Shown one piece after another: positions 9,715 through 21,476 of a stretch of DNA of 64,000 nt. The notes under the pieces were generated by a model, which ran no database searches, was not told the origin of the DNA, and saw only the letters and a list, made by a program, of their open reading frames with translations. The translations under genes were made by a program, and so were the position numbers. This DNA is from Paenisporosarcina sp. OV554. Its GTDB lineage: Bacteria; Bacillota; Bacilli; Bacillales_A; Planococcaceae. Numbering within the stretch: position 1 is the stretch's first letter; every line of letters starts with the position of its first letter. The stretch lies in the NCBI RefSeq assembly GCF_003058165.1, contig NZ_QBUC01000001.1, forward strand, positions 372,001 through 436,000, given 5' to 3'.

Positions 9715-10440
9715 ATGAGCACACCACAATATAAAAGAGTTGTTTTGAAATTAAGCGGAGAAGCTTTAGCAGGAGAACAAGGTTTTGGTTTATCCCCAGA
9801 AATTATTATGTCTGTTGCGGAACAAGTGAAAGAAGTAGTTGATTTAGGTGTGGAAGTTGCGGTTGTTGTAGGCGGCGGAAATATCTGGCGTGGTAAAGTA
9901 GGTAGCGAAATGGGTATGGACCGCGCAACTGCGGACTATATGGGCATGTTAGCTACTGTAATGAACTCTTTAGCACTACAAGATTCCCTTGAAAAGTCAG
10001 GAGTTGAAACACGCGTCCAATCATCTATTGAAATGCGACAAGTTGCTGAACCATATATTCGCAGAAAAGCAATTCGTCATTTAGAGAAGAAGCGCGTTGT
10101 TATTTTTGCAGCAGGAACCGGAAATCCTTACTTCTCAACAGATACTACTGCAGCTCTACGTGCAGCAGAAATAGAAGCTGATGTAATATTAATGGGTAAA
10201 AACAATGTTGATGGTGTTTATTCAGCTGATCCAAAAACAGATAACGATGCGGTCAAATACGAGGATTTAACTTTCTTAGAAGTTATTCAACAAGGTTTAC
10301 AAGTAATGGATTCAACGGCATCGACTTTATGTATGGACAACGATATCCCACTCATAGTATTCTCAATTATGGAGAATGGAAATATTAAACGTGCCGTATT
10401 AGGCGAAAAAATTGGAACAATCGTTAGGAGGAATTCTTAA
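9715..10440 (+). CDS. pyrH: UMP kinase
   Basis: Phosphorylates UMP to UDP with ATP; bacterial enzyme of the amino-acid kinase fold, hexameric and GTP-activated. The 241 residues include [14 protein letters not shown] near the N-terminus, the glycine-rich [10 protein letters not shown] loop, [17 protein letters not shown], and [14 protein letters not shown] 9715 follows TGGAGGCTACTT. Its TAA stop shares one base with the frr start (TAATG), so frr is translationally coupled. Confidence 0.97.
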   Translation: MSTPQYKRVVLKLSGEALAGEQGFGLSPEIIMSVAEQVKEVVDLGVEVAVVVGGGNIWRGKVGSEMGMDRATADYMGMLATVMNSLALQDSLEKSGVETRVQSSIEMRQVAEPYIRRKAIRHLEKKRVVIFAAGTGNPYFSTDTTAALRAAEIEADVILMGKNNVDGVYSADPKTDNDAVKYEDLTFLEVIQQGLQVMDSTASTLCMDNDIPLIVFSIMENGNIKRAVLGEKIGTIVRRNS

Positions 10441-10997
10441 TGTCAAAACAAGTGATTGATCAAACAAAAGAAAGAATGGTTAAGGCTATTCAAGCTTTAA
10501 GTCGTGAGCTTTCGACGATTCGTGCAGGTCGTGCAAGTTCATCTTTATTAGATAAAATCTCAGTTGATTATTATGGCTCACCTACGCCAATCAATCAAAT
10601 CGCGGGTATTGCTACACCTGAAGCTAGATTGATAACGATTCAACCTTATGATAAAACAGCTCTAGGTGACATTGAAAAAGCAATTCAAAAATCAGACCTT
10701 GGGATTTCCCCAACGAATGATGGAACAATTATTCGTATTGCTATTCCTGCTTTAACTGAAGAGCGCCGTAAAGATTTGGTGAAACTGGTTAAGAAAGAAG
10801 CAGAAGAAGCTAAAGTTGGTATTCGTAATATTCGCCGTGATGCGAATGATGAATTGAAAAAATTAGAGAAGAAAAGTGAAATTACTGAAGATGATTTACG
10901 TGGATTCTCTGACAGTGTTCAAAAATTAACAGATGATCATATCGTTCAGGTAGATCAAGTAGCAAAAGAAAAAGAAAAAGAAATTTTAGAGGTTTAA
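10440..10997 (+). CDS. frr: Ribosome recycling factor
   Basis: Splits post-termination ribosomes together with EF-G. The 185-residue length is standard, with the three-helix bundle and the signatures [30 protein letters not shown] and [17 protein letters not shown]. The ribosome site AGGAGGAA lies inside the end of pyrH and the ATG overlaps the pyrH stop by one base. It is followed by a strong terminator, so rpsB-tsf-pyrH-frr forms one transcription block. Confidence 0.98.
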   Translation: MSKQVIDQTKERMVKAIQALSRELSTIRAGRASSSLLDKISVDYYGSPTPINQIAGIATPEARLITIQPYDKTALGDIEKAIQKSDLGISPTNDGTIIRIAIPALTEERRKDLVKLVKKEAEEAKVGIRNIRRDANDELKKLEKKSEITEDDLRGFSDSVQKLTDDHIVQVDQVAKEKEKEILEV

Positions 10998-11019
10998 TTT
11001 TTTGAACTTTTTCGCTGTT

Positions 11020-11052
11020 AAGACGTTCCTATCAAATAGGACGTCTTTTTTT
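11020..11052 (+). terminator. Intrinsic terminator after frr
   Basis: AAGACGT (11020-11026) and CCTAT pair with ATAGG and ACGTCTT (11036-11047) with one bulged T, followed by a T-run. It ends the rpsB-frr block. Confidence 0.85.
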
Positions 11053-11135
11053 GTGGGAATGAAGAAAATTCCAACGTTTTTTGATATGATAGGAAAGACA
11101 ACATTCCGATAAGTGCGTAAAGTGGAGGACTCAAC

Positions 11136-11930
11136 ATGTTACATAAACTCATTCGGAGAAAACCCGAACGACAAAAACAAACGCTCGAGGAGCGAATATC
11201 GCATTCTAAAAATGAACATATTCCATCTCACATTGCTATTATCATGGACGGTAATGGGAGATGGGCAAAAAAACGCGCACTTCCACGGGTAGCTGGTCAT
11301 CACGAAGGCATGAAAACTGTGCGGAAAATCACACGACTAGCAAATGACTTAGGTGTGCGCGCCTTGACTGTTTATGCATTTTCAACCGAGAATTGGAAGC
11401 GTCCAAAACTTGAAGTTGATTTCATCATGCGCTTGCCTGAAGAATTTTTAGGTAAGTATCTTCCTGAGCTCATTGAACAAAATGTGAAGGTCGTTATGAT
11501 GGGGGAAAATGAAACTTTACCAAAACATACTCAAGAAGCTGTGCGAAAAGCAATGGAACAAACAAAAGAGAATACAGGTTTAGTATTAAATTTCGCGTTG
11601 AACTATGGAAGTCGAGCAGAAATAGCACAAGCGATGCAAAAGATTTCGCAACAGATTCAGCTAGGGACACTTGATTATACCGAAGTCAACGAGGACTTAA
11701 TATCACAGCATTTAATGACTTGTGATTTGCCAGATCCTGACCTGCTTATTCGAACGAGTGGAGAAGTCCGTCTCAGTAACTTTATGTTATGGCAATTGGC
11801 ATATACCGAGTTTTGGTTTACCGACACATTGTGGCCGGATTTTGATGAAGATTGTTTACTTGATGCTGTAGAAAGTTATCAAAAGCGAAATCGTCGCTAC
11901 GGGGGATTGAAGGGAGAAGAAACAAATTGA
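11136..11930 (+). CDS. uppS: Isoprenyl transferase (undecaprenyl diphosphate synthase)
   Basis: cis-Prenyltransferase that elongates farnesyl diphosphate to undecaprenyl diphosphate, the lipid carrier for peptidoglycan and teichoic acids. The 264 residues carry HIAIIMDGNGRWAKK with catalytic Asp38, the AFSTENWKRP block, and the C-terminal DPDLLIRTSGEVRLSNF motif; the last is usually GEQR, so Val replaces Gln here. ATG 11136 follows GTGGAGGACTC. It overlaps cdsA by 3 bases. This starts the uppS-cdsA-dxr-rseP-proS-polC block of lipid, isoprenoid and replication genes. Confidence 0.96.
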   Translation: MLHKLIRRKPERQKQTLEERISHSKNEHIPSHIAIIMDGNGRWAKKRALPRVAGHHEGMKTVRKITRLANDLGVRALTVYAFSTENWKRPKLEVDFIMRLPEEFLGKYLPELIEQNVKVVMMGENETLPKHTQEAVRKAMEQTKENTGLVLNFALNYGSRAEIAQAMQKISQQIQLGTLDYTEVNEDLISQHLMTCDLPDPDLLIRTSGEVRLSNFMLWQLAYTEFWFTDTLWPDFDEDCLLDAVESYQKRNRRYGGLKGEETN

Positions 11931-12727
11931 AACAACGCATTATTACAGCGGTAATTGCCGCAGCCTTGTTCATTCCAATTGTCATGCTTGGAGGATTGCC
12001 ATTTACGATCCTAGTTTACGCTATGGCAGCGGTGGGGTTATATGAAATACTTCGAATGAAAGGTCTTTCGATTTTTTCGGTCCATGGTTTCATCACATTA
12101 TTCGCTTTGTTTGCATTTTTAATGCCAAGCGAGTGGTCGATTTCATTTATGGAAACTACGGGATATACCAAAATAGATTTTGCACTTATTGCCGTTCTTT
12201 TATTATTAACGTACACCGTGGTTGTGAAAAATCGTTATACTTTTGAAGATGCTGCATTCTCGATAATGGGAGCATTATATGTTGGGATAGGATTCTTCTA
12301 TTTCATTGAGACTCGATTAATTGACAATGGCCTTCAATACGTGATTTTTGCTTTATTAATTATTTGGACAACTGATTCAGGTGCCTATTTTACTGGGAAA
12401 AAATTCGGGAAAAAGAAATTGTGGCCTGAGATTTCTCCTAATAAAACCATTGAAGGCTTTATTGGAGGAATTGCGACAGCTATTATTTTTGCAGTCGTTT
12501 ATCAATGGATATCACCAATCAGTTCATCGTATTTTGTACTTGTCATTGTAACGATTTTAGCTTCCATCTTTGGTCAAGTAGGAGATTTAGTTGAGTCCGC
12601 ACTTAAACGACATTACAAAGTAAAAGATTCAGGAAATTTATTACCTGGACATGGTGGGGTTTTAGATCGATTTGATAGCTTATTATTTGTGTTACCGCTT
12701 TTACATTTCTTGCATTTTGTTGGTTAA
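11927..12727 (+). CDS. cdsA: Phosphatidate cytidylyltransferase
   Basis: Membrane enzyme making CDP-diacylglycerol from phosphatidic acid and CTP, precursor of phosphatidylglycerol (via PgsA, encoded later in this window) and other phospholipids. The 266 residues are strongly hydrophobic, with roughly seven to eight membrane segments. The family signature is visible at the C-terminus: SIFGQVGDLVESALKRHYKVKDSG followed by LPGHGGVLDRFDS. The start is TTG 11927, overlapping the uppS stop (TTGA), with ribosome site GGGAGAAG; no suitable ATG lies near. Confidence 0.96.
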   Translation: MKQRIITAVIAAALFIPIVMLGGLPFTILVYAMAAVGLYEILRMKGLSIFSVHGFITLFALFAFLMPSEWSISFMETTGYTKIDFALIAVLLLLTYTVVVKNRYTFEDAAFSIMGALYVGIGFFYFIETRLIDNGLQYVIFALLIIWTTDSGAYFTGKKFGKKKLWPEISPNKTIEGFIGGIATAIIFAVVYQWISPISSSYFVLVIVTILASIFGQVGDLVESALKRHYKVKDSGNLLPGHGGVLDRFDSLLFVLPLLHFLHFVG

Positions 12728-12742
12728 GGAGATTTAAAGTTA

Positions 12743-13891
12743 ATGACAAAGCATATTACTTTATTAGGTGCAACAGGTTCGATTGGGATTCAAACAATCG
12801 ACATCATTAGAGAGCATCCACAAGAATTTAAATTAGTAGCATTTTCGGCAGGTCGTAATTTAGATAAAACGCGAGAAATTATTCGTGAATTTAGTCCTGC
12901 CCTGGTATCAGTCCAAAACGAAAATGATGCGATTCTTCTAAAAAAGGAATTTCCGAGTATTGAACTTGCATATGGTAGCAAAGGGTTGATTGAAGTAGCA
13001 ACACATTCCGACGCTTCCGTTTTAGTAAATGCAGTATTAGGTAGTGTCGGACTTGAATCTACTTTAGAGGCAATTAAACAACAAAAAACAATTGCTCTCG
13101 CAAATAAAGAAACACTTGTTACAGCTGGACATCTAGTTATGGCAGCGGCGGCTAAATATAACTCACCGATTTTACCGGTTGATAGTGAGCATTCAGCACT
13201 TTTTCAGTCGATGAATGGTGAAAAGCGTAGCCAAGTCAGTCGCTTAATTTTGACTGCATCAGGAGGAAGCTTCCGCGATCGTACTAGACAAGAATTAGAA
13301 AATGTAACGATTCAAGATGCTTTAAATCATCCTAACTGGTCAATGGGAGCTAAAATCACAATTGACTCGGCAACGATGATGAACAAAGGATTAGAAGTGA
13401 TAGAGGCACAAGTATTATTTGATATGTCTTACGATGATATCGACGTTTTATTACACAGAGAAAGTATTATTCACTCAATGGTGGAGTTTCATGACACAAG
13501 TGTAATGGCTCAACTCGGTACTCCGGATATGCGTGTACCTATTCAATATGCACTTTCATATCCTAATCGTTTGCCAAGAAAACAAGCAAAGCGTTTAAAT
13601 CTTGTTGAAATAGGCAAACTGCATTTCGAGGAAATGAATTTGGAACGTTTTCGTGCTTTAAAACTTGCTTATGACGCTGGACGAGCAGGTGGTTCGATGA
13701 CAACCGTGTTAAATGCTGCAAATGAAGCGGCCGTTGCGTTATTTTTAAATGGAGACATTCGATTCTTACAAATCGAAGAATTAATTGAGCGTGTGATGGA
13801 CAAACATGATGTGATACGTACACCTGATTTAGAAACGATTTTACACGTAGATGCTATTACGAGAAAAACAGTTCAAAACATGGTAAAATGA
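12743..13891 (+). CDS. dxr: 1-deoxy-D-xylulose 5-phosphate reductoisomerase
   Basis: Second step of the MEP isoprenoid pathway: DXP to 2-C-methylerythritol 4-phosphate with NADPH. At 382 residues it has normal length, an N-terminal Rossmann motif GATGSIG (9-15), the ALANKETLV segment, metal-binding PVDSEHSA, the flexible-loop region NHPNWSMG and [15 protein letters not shown] 12743 follows AAGGAGATTT. It is placed between cdsA and rseP as in B. subtilis, feeding the isoprenoid units used by uppS just upstream. Confidence 0.97.
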   Translation: MTKHITLLGATGSIGIQTIDIIREHPQEFKLVAFSAGRNLDKTREIIREFSPALVSVQNENDAILLKKEFPSIELAYGSKGLIEVATHSDASVLVNAVLGSVGLESTLEAIKQQKTIALANKETLVTAGHLVMAAAAKYNSPILPVDSEHSALFQSMNGEKRSQVSRLILTASGGSFRDRTRQELENVTIQDALNHPNWSMGAKITIDSATMMNKGLEVIEAQVLFDMSYDDIDVLLHRESIIHSMVEFHDTSVMAQLGTPDMRVPIQYALSYPNRLPRKQAKRLNLVEIGKLHFEEMNLERFRALKLAYDAGRAGGSMTTVLNAANEAAVALFLNGDIRFLQIEELIERVMDKHDVIRTPDLETILHVDAITRKTVQNMVK

Positions 13892-13937
13892 TTGAAAGAT
13901 TGATGACGGCAAAACGCTTTAAAAAAGGTGGGACATT

Positions 13938-15197
13938 ATGGAGACAACCATTGCTTTTATATTAATATTTGGTTCACTAGTATTTTTTCATGAACTAGGT
14001 CACTTTATTTTTGCAAAACGTGCGGGAATCATGGTTCGTGAATTTGCAATAGGTTTTGGGCCTAAAATAGTTGCAATCACAAAAGGTGAAACTCTTTATA
14101 CACTTCGTTTACTTCCACTTGGTGGATACGTTCGAATGGCTGGAGAAGATATGGATTCGGTTGAATTACAACCTGGATTCAGAGTAGGTTTAGTTTTAAA
14201 TGCTAAAGAAGAAGTTGTGAAAATCGTATTAAATCAAAATAAACAACAGCAAGATATGTTGTTTTTAGAAACAGAACGAGCAGACTTAGAAAAAGGTCTT
14301 TGGGTTGAAGGTTATGATGAAGAAGAACGATTAGTACGATACAATGTGTCACGAAAAGCCGTTATAACTGAAAATGGAAAAGATACGTTGATTGCACCTC
14401 ATGACCGCCAATTCGGTTCGAAATCAATTGGTAATCGGTTTATCACGATTTTTGCGGGTCCATTGTTTAACTTTATTTTAGCTTTTTTCATTTTTTTAAT
14501 GATTGGATTGTTACAAGGCGTTCCAACATATGAACCAATCATTTCAGGCGTATCAGAAGCTGGTCCAGCCCTTGATTCCGGTATGCAAGAGGGAGACTTA
14601 GTTACGAAAATTGATGGACAATCAATTGATTCATGGCAAGAACTTGCTTCAAAAGTACAAGCAAGTGCTGGTGAAGCTTTAACATTCGAATATGTTCGTG
14701 ATGGAGAAGTTATTAAATCAACTATTACACCAAAATCCGTCAAACAAGATGGTGAGACTGTTGGTCAAATCGGTGTTTTATATGAAAGTCCTGTCGAAAA
14801 AAACCCATTAAAAGCTGTTGCCTTTGGTGCGGAACAAACCGTAACATGGATTGCCAAGATTTTCGAACTGCTTGGTATGTTGGTTACTGGTCAATTTACA
14901 ATTGATGCTTTGTCTGGACCTGTTGGGATATACAAAGCAACTGAACAAGTGGCTCAGTACGGAGTGTTTAATTTAATGAATTGGGCAGCTATTCTAAGCA
15001 TTAACTTAGGTATTATGAATTTACTTCCATTACCAGCGCTTGATGGCGGGAGATTATTATTCTTCTTAATTGAAGCGGTACGCGGAAAACCTGTGGATCG
15101 TCAAAAAGAGGGCATGGTCCATTTTGTTGGAATCATGTTGCTGATGGTACTTATGGTTGTTGTGACTTGGAATGATATTCAAAGATTTTTCTTTTAA
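13938..15197 (+). CDS. rseP: Site-2 intramembrane zinc metalloprotease RseP/RasP
   Basis: Cleaves substrates inside the membrane; in B. subtilis RasP processes anti-sigma factor RsiW, FtsL and signal-peptide remnants. The 419 residues contain HELGH at 18-22 in the first membrane segment, a PDZ domain (~190-280, with AGPALDSGMQEGDLV), and the second catalytic segment NLLPLPALDGGRL near the C-terminus supplying the third metal ligand. Four hydrophobic segments are apparent. ATG 13938 follows AAGGTGGGAC. Part of the cdsA-polC run. Confidence 0.96.
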   Translation: METTIAFILIFGSLVFFHELGHFIFAKRAGIMVREFAIGFGPKIVAITKGETLYTLRLLPLGGYVRMAGEDMDSVELQPGFRVGLVLNAKEEVVKIVLNQNKQQQDMLFLETERADLEKGLWVEGYDEEERLVRYNVSRKAVITENGKDTLIAPHDRQFGSKSIGNRFITIFAGPLFNFILAFFIFLMIGLLQGVPTYEPIISGVSEAGPALDSGMQEGDLVTKIDGQSIDSWQELASKVQASAGEALTFEYVRDGEVIKSTITPKSVKQDGETVGQIGVLYESPVEKNPLKAVAFGAEQTVTWIAKIFELLGMLVTGQFTIDALSGPVGIYKATEQVAQYGVFNLMNWAAILSINLGIMNLLPLPALDGGRLLFFLIEAVRGKPVDRQKEGMVHFVGIMLLMVLMVVVTWNDIQRFFF

Positions 15198-15235
15198 CTA
15201 TTAAATATGCGATTGCTATGAGGAGTTTTTAAATT

Positions 15236-16948
15236 ATGAAACAAAGTCTAACATTCATCCCTACACTTCGTGAAACCCCAGCTGATGCAGACGTTAAGTC
15301 TCATCAGCTGCTCCTTCGCGCAGGATTTATTCGTCAAAATACAAGTGGTATCTATTCATTTTTACCTCTAGGTAAACGCGTTCTGCAAAAAGTTGAAAGT
15401 ATTGTTCGTGAAGAAATGGATGCAATAAATGGTGTTGAAGTATTAATGCCTGCTATGCAACAAGCGGAATTATGGCAAGAAACTGGACGTTGGTACTCAT
15501 ATGGTCCTGAATTAATGCGTCTAAAAGATCGCCATAATCGTGAATTTGCACTTGGCGCAACCCATGAAGAAGTCATTACCTCATTGTTACGTGATGAGAT
15601 TAAGTCATATAAAAAATTACCACTTACTTTGTATCAAATTCAAGCTAAGTTCCGTGACGAAAAGCGCCCTCGCTTTGGTTTACTTCGTGGACGAGAATTC
15701 CTAATGAAGGATGCGTATTCTTTCCATGCGACACGTGAAAGTTTAGATCAAACTTATGAAGATATGGTACAAGCATATACAAATATTTTCTCTAGATTAG
15801 GGTTGAATTTCCGAGCAGTTATTGCAGATTCTGGTGCTATCGGAGGGAAAGATACACATGAATTTATGGTGCTTTCTGAAATAGGAGAAGACACGATTGC
15901 TTATTCAGATGCATCAGACTTCGCAGCTAATATTGAGATGGCCGAAGTGAATGTATCGTATACTTCTTCTACAGAAGAAATCATGGATGTCGAGAAAGTA
16001 GCGACACCAGACCAAAAAACGATTGAACAAGTTTCAAGCTTCTTAAACAAAGACGCTCATCAAGTTATCAAAACGTTAGTGTTTAATGTTGACGAAGAAT
16101 TAGTGATTGTTTTGGCACGTGGAGATCATGAAATTAATGACATTAAAGTGAAAAACGCACTACAAGCAAAAGTAGTGGAGTTTGCAACTGAAGAAGAAGT
16201 TCAACAATTGTTAAACTGTGAAGCTGGTTCCCTTGGTCCTGTTAACATTCCAGATGGTATTAAAGTACTTGCGGATCATGCTGTTGCGGCAATTCGTAAC
16301 GGGGTTTGTGGAGCGAACGAAGCTGGATTCCATTTAGTTAATGTGAATGCTGAGCGTGACTTTACTGTTGATCATTTTGAAGATTTACGTTTTATTATGG
16401 AAGGTGATCCATCTCCAGACGGAAAAGGCACAATCGTCTTTGCTAAAGGAATTGAAGTAGGACACGTCTTTAAACTTGGGACAACTTACTCCGAACCAAT
16501 GAATGGAACTTTCCTAGATGATAATGGACGCTCACAGCCGTACATAATGGGTTGTTATGGTATAGGTGTTTCTCGTGTGATGGCTGCAGTTGCAGAACAA
16601 TTCCAAGACGACAAAGGTTTTATTTGGCCACATGCCGTTGCACCATATGATGTACATTTAGTGCCGATTAACACAAAAGATGAAGCACAAGTAACACTTG
16701 CGGATGATTTATATAAAATGTTAAAATCAAATCGCTTTGACGTTTTATATGATGATCGTCCAGAACGTGCTGGAGTGAAATTTGCTGATTCTGATTTAAT
16801 TGGATTACCAATTCGGATAACAGTCGGTAAAAAAGCAGTAGAAGGTTTAGTCGAAGTGAAAATACGTAAAACTGGCGAAGTATTTGAGTGGAAAAAAGAA
16901 GAGGTACTTGAACATCTTCAATCTTTCTTTTCGTCAATAAACGATTAA
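15236..16948 (+). CDS. proS: Prolyl-tRNA synthetase, bacterial type with editing domain
   Basis: Class II synthetase charging tRNA-Pro. The 570 residues match the long bacterial form: class II core with motif 2 ([18 protein letters not shown]) and motif 3 ([13 protein letters not shown]), the inserted editing domain (~225-400) that hydrolyses Ala-tRNA-Pro, and a C-terminal anticodon-binding domain. ATG 15236 follows AGGAGTTTTTAA. I saw no T-box leader in the 38-base gap before it, so it is probably cotranscribed with rseP. A terminator follows. Confidence 0.97.
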   Translation: MKQSLTFIPTLRETPADADVKSHQLLLRAGFIRQNTSGIYSFLPLGKRVLQKVESIVREEMDAINGVEVLMPAMQQAELWQETGRWYSYGPELMRLKDRHNREFALGATHEEVITSLLRDEIKSYKKLPLTLYQIQAKFRDEKRPRFGLLRGREFLMKDAYSFHATRESLDQTYEDMVQAYTNIFSRLGLNFRAVIADSGAIGGKDTHEFMVLSEIGEDTIAYSDASDFAANIEMAEVNVSYTSSTEEIMDVEKVATPDQKTIEQVSSFLNKDAHQVIKTLVFNVDEELVIVLARGDHEINDIKVKNALQAKVVEFATEEEVQQLLNCEAGSLGPVNIPDGIKVLADHAVAAIRNGVCGANEAGFHLVNVNAERDFTVDHFEDLRFIMEGDPSPDGKGTIVFAKGIEVGHVFKLGTTYSEPMNGTFLDDNGRSQPYIMGCYGIGVSRVMAAVAEQFQDDKGFIWPHAVAPYDVHLVPINTKDEAQVTLADDLYKMLKSNRFDVLYDDRPERAGVKFADSDLIGLPIRITVGKKAVEGLVEVKIRKTGEVFEWKKEEVLEHLQSFFSSIND

Positions 16949-16950
16949 TC

Positions 16951-16990
16951 AGAAGGAAGACCTTGAAATCGGGTCTTCCTTTCTTTTTCT
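16951..16990 (+). terminator. Terminator between proS and polC
   Basis: A 10-bp stem, AAGGAAGACC (16953-16962) with GGTCTTCCTT (16972-16981), is followed by the T-rich TTCTTTTTCTT. The polC ribosome site starts just after it. Confidence 0.75.
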
Positions 16991-17013
16991 TATGAAAGAA
17001 AGGAGGCATTGTT

Positions 17014-20000
17014 ATGACAATCGAACAGGATGCCAAAAGACGTTTACAACTATTATTGCAGCAGTTAGAACTGACAGCTGATGAATATATGATTCATTTC
17101 GAATCTGCATCTTTAAGCCGAATGACCGTCCATAAAAAAGAACGTGTTTGGCGCTTTACCATTCAAGTTGAGCAACTCTTACCTTTTAATATGTTTCAGT
17201 TATTTCATATGCGCTTGCGTGAAAAGTTCGCAGGCATTGCAGATATTAAAGTATCAATTATCTGTGTTCAGCCTCAAGTAGAAGAACAAGCAATCGCTGC
17301 ATACTGGCCCTTTATATTACAAGAAATTGACGATATGTCACCACCACTTAGGGATCGATTACTTACACAACTTCCGACATTTAATGGACAAACAGTCCAA
17401 TTTACATGTGCTCAAGAAATCGAGTTCCGTACTTTCAAAAATAAATATGCCTCTAAAATATCTGATATTTATTCCTCGTACGGTTTTCCTGTATTGCCGA
17501 TTGATTTTAAATTAATCGAGGAAAAAGAGGAACTCGCAGAAGCTCAACTAGCTTTCATGAAGCAAAGAAAGCTTGAAGAAGATGAACTTGGCAAAAAAGC
17601 ATTAGCGGATATGCAGAAACGTGAAACGGAGCGCCAAGCGAACCCAGGCGCGACTTTGAATGGTCCTTTCCAACTAGGGACTCCTATTAAAGCAGATGAA
17701 CCAATTCTCGAAATTAAACAAATTCAAGATGAAGAACGTCGCATTACGATTGAAGGTTTTGTCTTTGATGTAGAAGTAAAGGAATTGCGTAGTGGTCGTT
17801 CCTTATTAACGGTAAAAGTCACTGACTATACCGACTCGATTCTCGTGAAAATGTTCTCTCGAGATAAAGAAGATGCTGAACTCATGGGCTTACTTAAAAA
17901 AGGCACTTGGTTAAAAGTCCGAGGTTCTGTTCAAAATGATACGTTTGTCCGTGACTTAATTGTAATGGCACAAGATATTATGGAAATCAAAGTGGATGCC
18001 AGAAAGGATACCGCACCTGAAGATCAAAAACGCATTGAACTACATTTACACACACCAATGAGTCAAATGGATGCAGTTTCGTCGGTTGATGCATTAGTTG
18101 CACAAGCAGCAAAATGGGGGCATCCTGCAGTTGCGATTACCGACCATGCAGTCGTTCAGTCGTTTCCGGATGCTTATGCAGCTGGGAAAAAGTACGGCAT
18201 TAAAATTATTTATGGCTTAGAAATATATATGGTGAATGATGGGGTACCAATCGCGTATGAAGAAGAACATCGTGCATTAGCTGATGCAACATATGTTGTT
18301 TTTGACGTTGAAACTACTGGGCTGTCTGCTGTGTACAACAGCATTATCGAACTTGCAGCTGTAAAAATAAAAAATGGGCAAGTCATTGATAAATTTGAAA
18401 GCTTTTCAAATCCTCATCATGCGTTATCTGCCACAACCATTAATTTAACAGGTATAACGGATGATATGGTCAATAATGCTCCAGAAATCGAAGATGTTAT
18501 TAACCGTTTTCATGACTGGATTGGTGACAGTATTTTAGTGGCTCACAATGCATCATTCGATATGGGCTTTTTGTATGTAGGTTATAAAAAATGTGGGCTT
18601 GAAAAAACCATTCATCCCGTTATCGATACGTTAGAGTTATCTCGTTTTTTGCATCCTGAAATGAAAAACCATCGCTTAAACACGATGGCTAAAAAATTCA
18701 ATATTGACCTTACACAACATCACCGGGCAATATATGATGCTGAAGCGACGGGTGAATTACTTTTAAACTTGTTAAAAGAAGCCGAAGAAAAAGGCATACA
18801 CTACCACGATGAATTCAATCATCAAACTGGTAACGGAGAGTCATACAAAAGGGCACGACCTTCCCACTGTACGCTTCTTGCCACTGATGAAATAGGTTTG
18901 AAAAACTTATTTAAGCTGGTTTCTTCATCTCACATGAATACATTTTTCCGTGTACCACGTATACCAAAATCCGTGTTAGTGAAGCACCGTAAAGGGCTTT
19001 TGATCGGATCAGGATGCGATAAAGGTGAAGTATTTGAAGGATTAATGCAAAAGTCTCCAGAAGAAGTTGAAGACATTGCAAAGTTCTATGACTACTTAGA
19101 AATTCATCCGAAAGAAGTTTATGCACATTTAATTGAGCTTGAACTGGTAAGAGATGAATGGAATCTCGAAGATATTATTCGTAAGATGATAAAGTTAGGT
19201 AAAAAAGTAGATCTTCCAGTTGTTGCAACTGGTAATGTTCATTATGTGAATGAAAATGATGCGATTTTCAGACAAATTCTTATTGGCGGACAAGGTGGAG
19301 CTAATCCTTTAAACCGTCATAAATTACCGAAAGTTCATTTCCGTACAACAAATGAAATGTTAGATGCATTTTCCTTCTTAGGAGAAGAGACAGCGAAACA
19401 AATCGTAGTCGAGAATGCACATAAAATATCTGCTAGAATCGAAGAAATAAAACCGATAAAAGATGATTTATATACACCTAAGATCGAAGGATCCGATGAA
19501 GAAGTTCGTGAAATGAGTTATGCGATGGCGAGACAAATATACGGGGAATCGTTACCGGAAATTGTGGAAGCCCGTATTGAAAAAGAACTGACATCCATTA
19601 TCGGTCATGGATTTGCTGTTATTTATTTAATTTCTCACAAGCTCGTAAAAAAATCATTGGATGATGGATATTTAGTAGGTTCACGTGGTTCAGTAGGTTC
19701 ATCTCTTGTCGCTACATTAATGGAGATTACAGAGGTAAACCCTTTACCGCCACACTACATTTGTCCATTATGTCAACATGCTGAATTCTTCGATGATGGG
19801 TCAGTAAGTTCAGGATTTGATTTACCCAACAAAGTTTGTGTTCACTGTGAAACACCTTATAAAAAAGATGGACAAGATATACCTTTCGAAACATTCCTAG
19901 GTTTTAAAGGAGATAAAGTTCCTGATATAGATCTGAACTTCAGTGGTGAATATCAATCGAAAGCTCATAATTATACAAAAGTTTTATTTGGTGAAGACAA

Positions 20001-21342
20001 TGTATATCGAGCAGGTACAATCGGTACAGTTGCGGATAAAACAGCTTATGGCTATGTTCGAGGCTACGCCAATGATCATAACCTAACCATCCGTGGTGCA
20101 GAAATTGATCGACTAGTGCAAGGATGTACTGGAGTTAAACGTTCAACCGGGCAGCATCCAGGTGGTATTATCGTTGTACCAGACTATATGGATATTTTTG
20201 ATTTTTCGCCTATACAGTTCCCAGCCGACGCCCAAGACTCTGAATGGAAGACGACTCACTTTGATTTCCATTCTATTCACGATAACTTATTAAAACTGGA
20301 TATTCTGGGACATGATGATCCAACAGTCATTCGGATGTTGCAAGATTTATCAGGAATTGACCCTAAAACTGTACCAACTGATGATCCTGAAGTAATGAAG
20401 ATTTATTCTGGAACAGAATCCCTAGGAGTGACACAAGAACAAATAGGTTGTAAAACTGGGACTTTAGGAATTCCTGAGTTTGGTACTCGTTTCGTAAGAC
20501 AAATGTTAGAAGAAACGAAACCTACAACATTCTCAGAGCTTGTTCAAATTTCTGGTCTGTCTCATGGAACTGACGTATGGCTTGGAAATGCACAAGAGCT
20601 TATTCAAAACGGTACATGCCAATTGTCTGATGTTATTGGTTGTCGTGATGATATTATGGTTTATTTAATTTACCAAGGACTCGAACCATCACTGGCATTT
20701 AAAATTATGGAGTCTGTTCGTAAAGGTAAAGGATTAACTCCAGAGTTTGAAGCAGACATGCGCACAAACGGAGTACCTGCCTGGTATATCGATTCATGTA
20801 AGAAGATTAAATACATGTTCCCGAAAGCCCACGCAGCAGCTTACGTTTTAATGGCTGTTCGTATTGCCTATTTCAAAGTGCATTTCCCGATTTTATATTA
20901 TGCAGCGTATTTTACAGTCCGAGCTGCAGACTTTGACCTACATGCAATGACAAAAGGTCCAGCATCTATCCGTGCAAAAATAGATGAGATTAATGCCAAA
21001 GGGCTTGACGCTGCTCCTAAAGAAAAAAGCTTACTAACTGTGCTTGAAATCGCACTTGAAATGTGTGAACGTGGCTATCACTTTAAAAAAGTGGATCTAT
21101 ATGAATCAAAAGCAGCTGAATTTGTTATTGATGGCATGGGATTGATCCCGCCATTCAATGCGATTCCAGGTTTAGGAACTAACGTTGCTAAAACAATTGT
21201 AGAAGCTCGTAAAAATGGTGAGTTTTTATCTAAAGAGGATTTAGGTCAACGTGGACGGGTTTCAAAAACCTTACTTGAGTACATGAATCAACTTGGCTGT
21301 TTAGAAGGAATGCCGGATGCCAATCAATTATCACTGTTCTAG
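17014..21342 (+). CDS. polC: DNA polymerase III alpha subunit, Gram-positive PolC type
   Basis: Replicative polymerase with built-in proofreading. The 1442 residues show the PolC order: N-terminal region; OB fold (~225-330); PHP domain starting at [17 protein letters not shown] (~343); 3'-5' exonuclease inserted in PHP with [20 protein letters not shown] (~430); polymerase core with Cys4 zinc module (CPLC...CVHC), the catalytic segment [12 protein letters not shown] and the duplex-binding helix-hairpin-helix region. It ends in QLSLF, a sliding-clamp-binding motif. ATG 17014 has ribosome site GAAAGGAGGC. No truncation is seen. Confidence 0.98.
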   Translation: MTIEQDAKRRLQLLLQQLELTADEYMIHFESASLSRMTVHKKERVWRFTIQVEQLLPFNMFQLFHMRLREKFAGIADIKVSIICVQPQVEEQAIAAYWPFILQEIDDMSPPLRDRLLTQLPTFNGQTVQFTCAQEIEFRTFKNKYASKISDIYSSYGFPVLPIDFKLIEEKEELAEAQLAFMKQRKLEEDELGKKALADMQKRETERQANPGATLNGPFQLGTPIKADEPILEIKQIQDEERRITIEGFVFDVEVKELRSGRSLLTVKVTDYTDSILVKMFSRDKEDAELMGLLKKGTWLKVRGSVQNDTFVRDLIVMAQDIMEIKVDARKDTAPEDQKRIELHLHTPMSQMDAVSSVDALVAQAAKWGHPAVAITDHAVVQSFPDAYAAGKKYGIKIIYGLEIYMVNDGVPIAYEEEHRALADATYVVFDVETTGLSAVYNSIIELAAVKIKNGQVIDKFESFSNPHHALSATTINLTGITDDMVNNAPEIEDVINRFHDWIGDSILVAHNASFDMGFLYVGYKKCGLEKTIHPVIDTLELSRFLHPEMKNHRLNTMAKKFNIDLTQHHRAIYDAEATGELLLNLLKEAEEKGIHYHDEFNHQTGNGESYKRARPSHCTLLATDEIGLKNLFKLVSSSHMNTFFRVPRIPKSVLVKHRKGLLIGSGCDKGEVFEGLMQKSPEEVEDIAKFYDYLEIHPKEVYAHLIELELVRDEWNLEDIIRKMIKLGKKVDLPVVATGNVHYVNENDAIFRQILIGGQGGANPLNRHKLPKVHFRTTNEMLDAFSFLGEETAKQIVVENAHKISARIEEIKPIKDDLYTPKIEGSDEEVREMSYAMARQIYGESLPEIVEARIEKELTSIIGHGFAVIYLISHKLVKKSLDDGYLVGSRGSVGSSLVATLMEITEVNPLPPHYICPLCQHAEFFDDGSVSSGFDLPNKVCVHCETPYKKDGQDIPFETFLGFKGDKVPDIDLNFSGEYQSKAHNYTKVLFGEDNVYRAGTIGTVADKTAYGYVRGYANDHNLTIRGAEIDRLVQGCTGVKRSTGQHPGGIIVVPDYMDIFDFSPIQFPADAQDSEWKTTHFDFHSIHDNLLKLDILGHDDPTVIRMLQDLSGIDPKTVPTDDPEVMKIYSGTESLGVTQEQIGCKTGTLGIPEFGTRFVRQMLEETKPTTFSELVQISGLSHGTDVWLGNAQELIQNGTCQLSDVIGCRDDIMVYLIYQGLEPSLAFKIMESVRKGKGLTPEFEADMRTNGVPAWYIDSCKKIKYMFPKAHAAAYVLMAVRIAYFKVHFPILYYAAYFTVRAADFDLHAMTKGPASIRAKIDEINAKGLDAAPKEKSLLTVLEIALEMCERGYHFKKVDLYESKAAEFVIDGMGLIPPFNAIPGLGTNVAKTIVEARKNGEFLSKEDLGQRGRVSKTLLEYMNQLGCLEGMPDANQLSLF

Positions 21343-21349
21343 GCGTAAC

Positions 21350-21378
21350 TTGCACTGAGCGCTATCGTATGGTATCAT
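21350..21378 (+). promoter_or_regulatory. Promoter of the rimP-nusA-infB operon
   Basis: TTGCAC (21350-21355), a 17-base spacer and TATCAT (21373-21378). The -10 box is good and the -35 box weak. It lies directly after the polC stop and upstream of a terminator-like hairpin. Confidence 0.55.
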
Positions 21379-21409
21379 TTGTATAACAAGTTGTTGATAG
21401 ATTTACGGC

Positions 21410-21440
21410 AAAAGAGTGGGATTTCCCGCTCTTTTCTGTT
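21410..21440 (+). terminator. Terminator-like hairpin in the rimP leader (possible NusA attenuator)
   Basis: AAAAGAG (21410-21416) pairs with CTCTTTT (21429-21435); a T-G wobble and GGGA/TCCC extend the stem. The following tract TTTTCTGTTTGTT is interrupted by C and G. The hairpin lies about 25 bases after the predicted transcription start and 40 bases before rimP, so it would end leader transcripts prematurely, not just polC messages. In B. subtilis nusA is reported to be autoregulated by NusA-dependent attenuation in this leader; the same role is inferred here. Confidence 0.65.
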
Positions 21441-21476
21441 TGTTATGTCGAAAATAAGTCGCTTCGGGAGGCATGT

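Noticed and set aside
15198-15235. T-box leader for proS
   Set aside because: Only 38 bases separate rseP and proS, far too short for a T-box leader.
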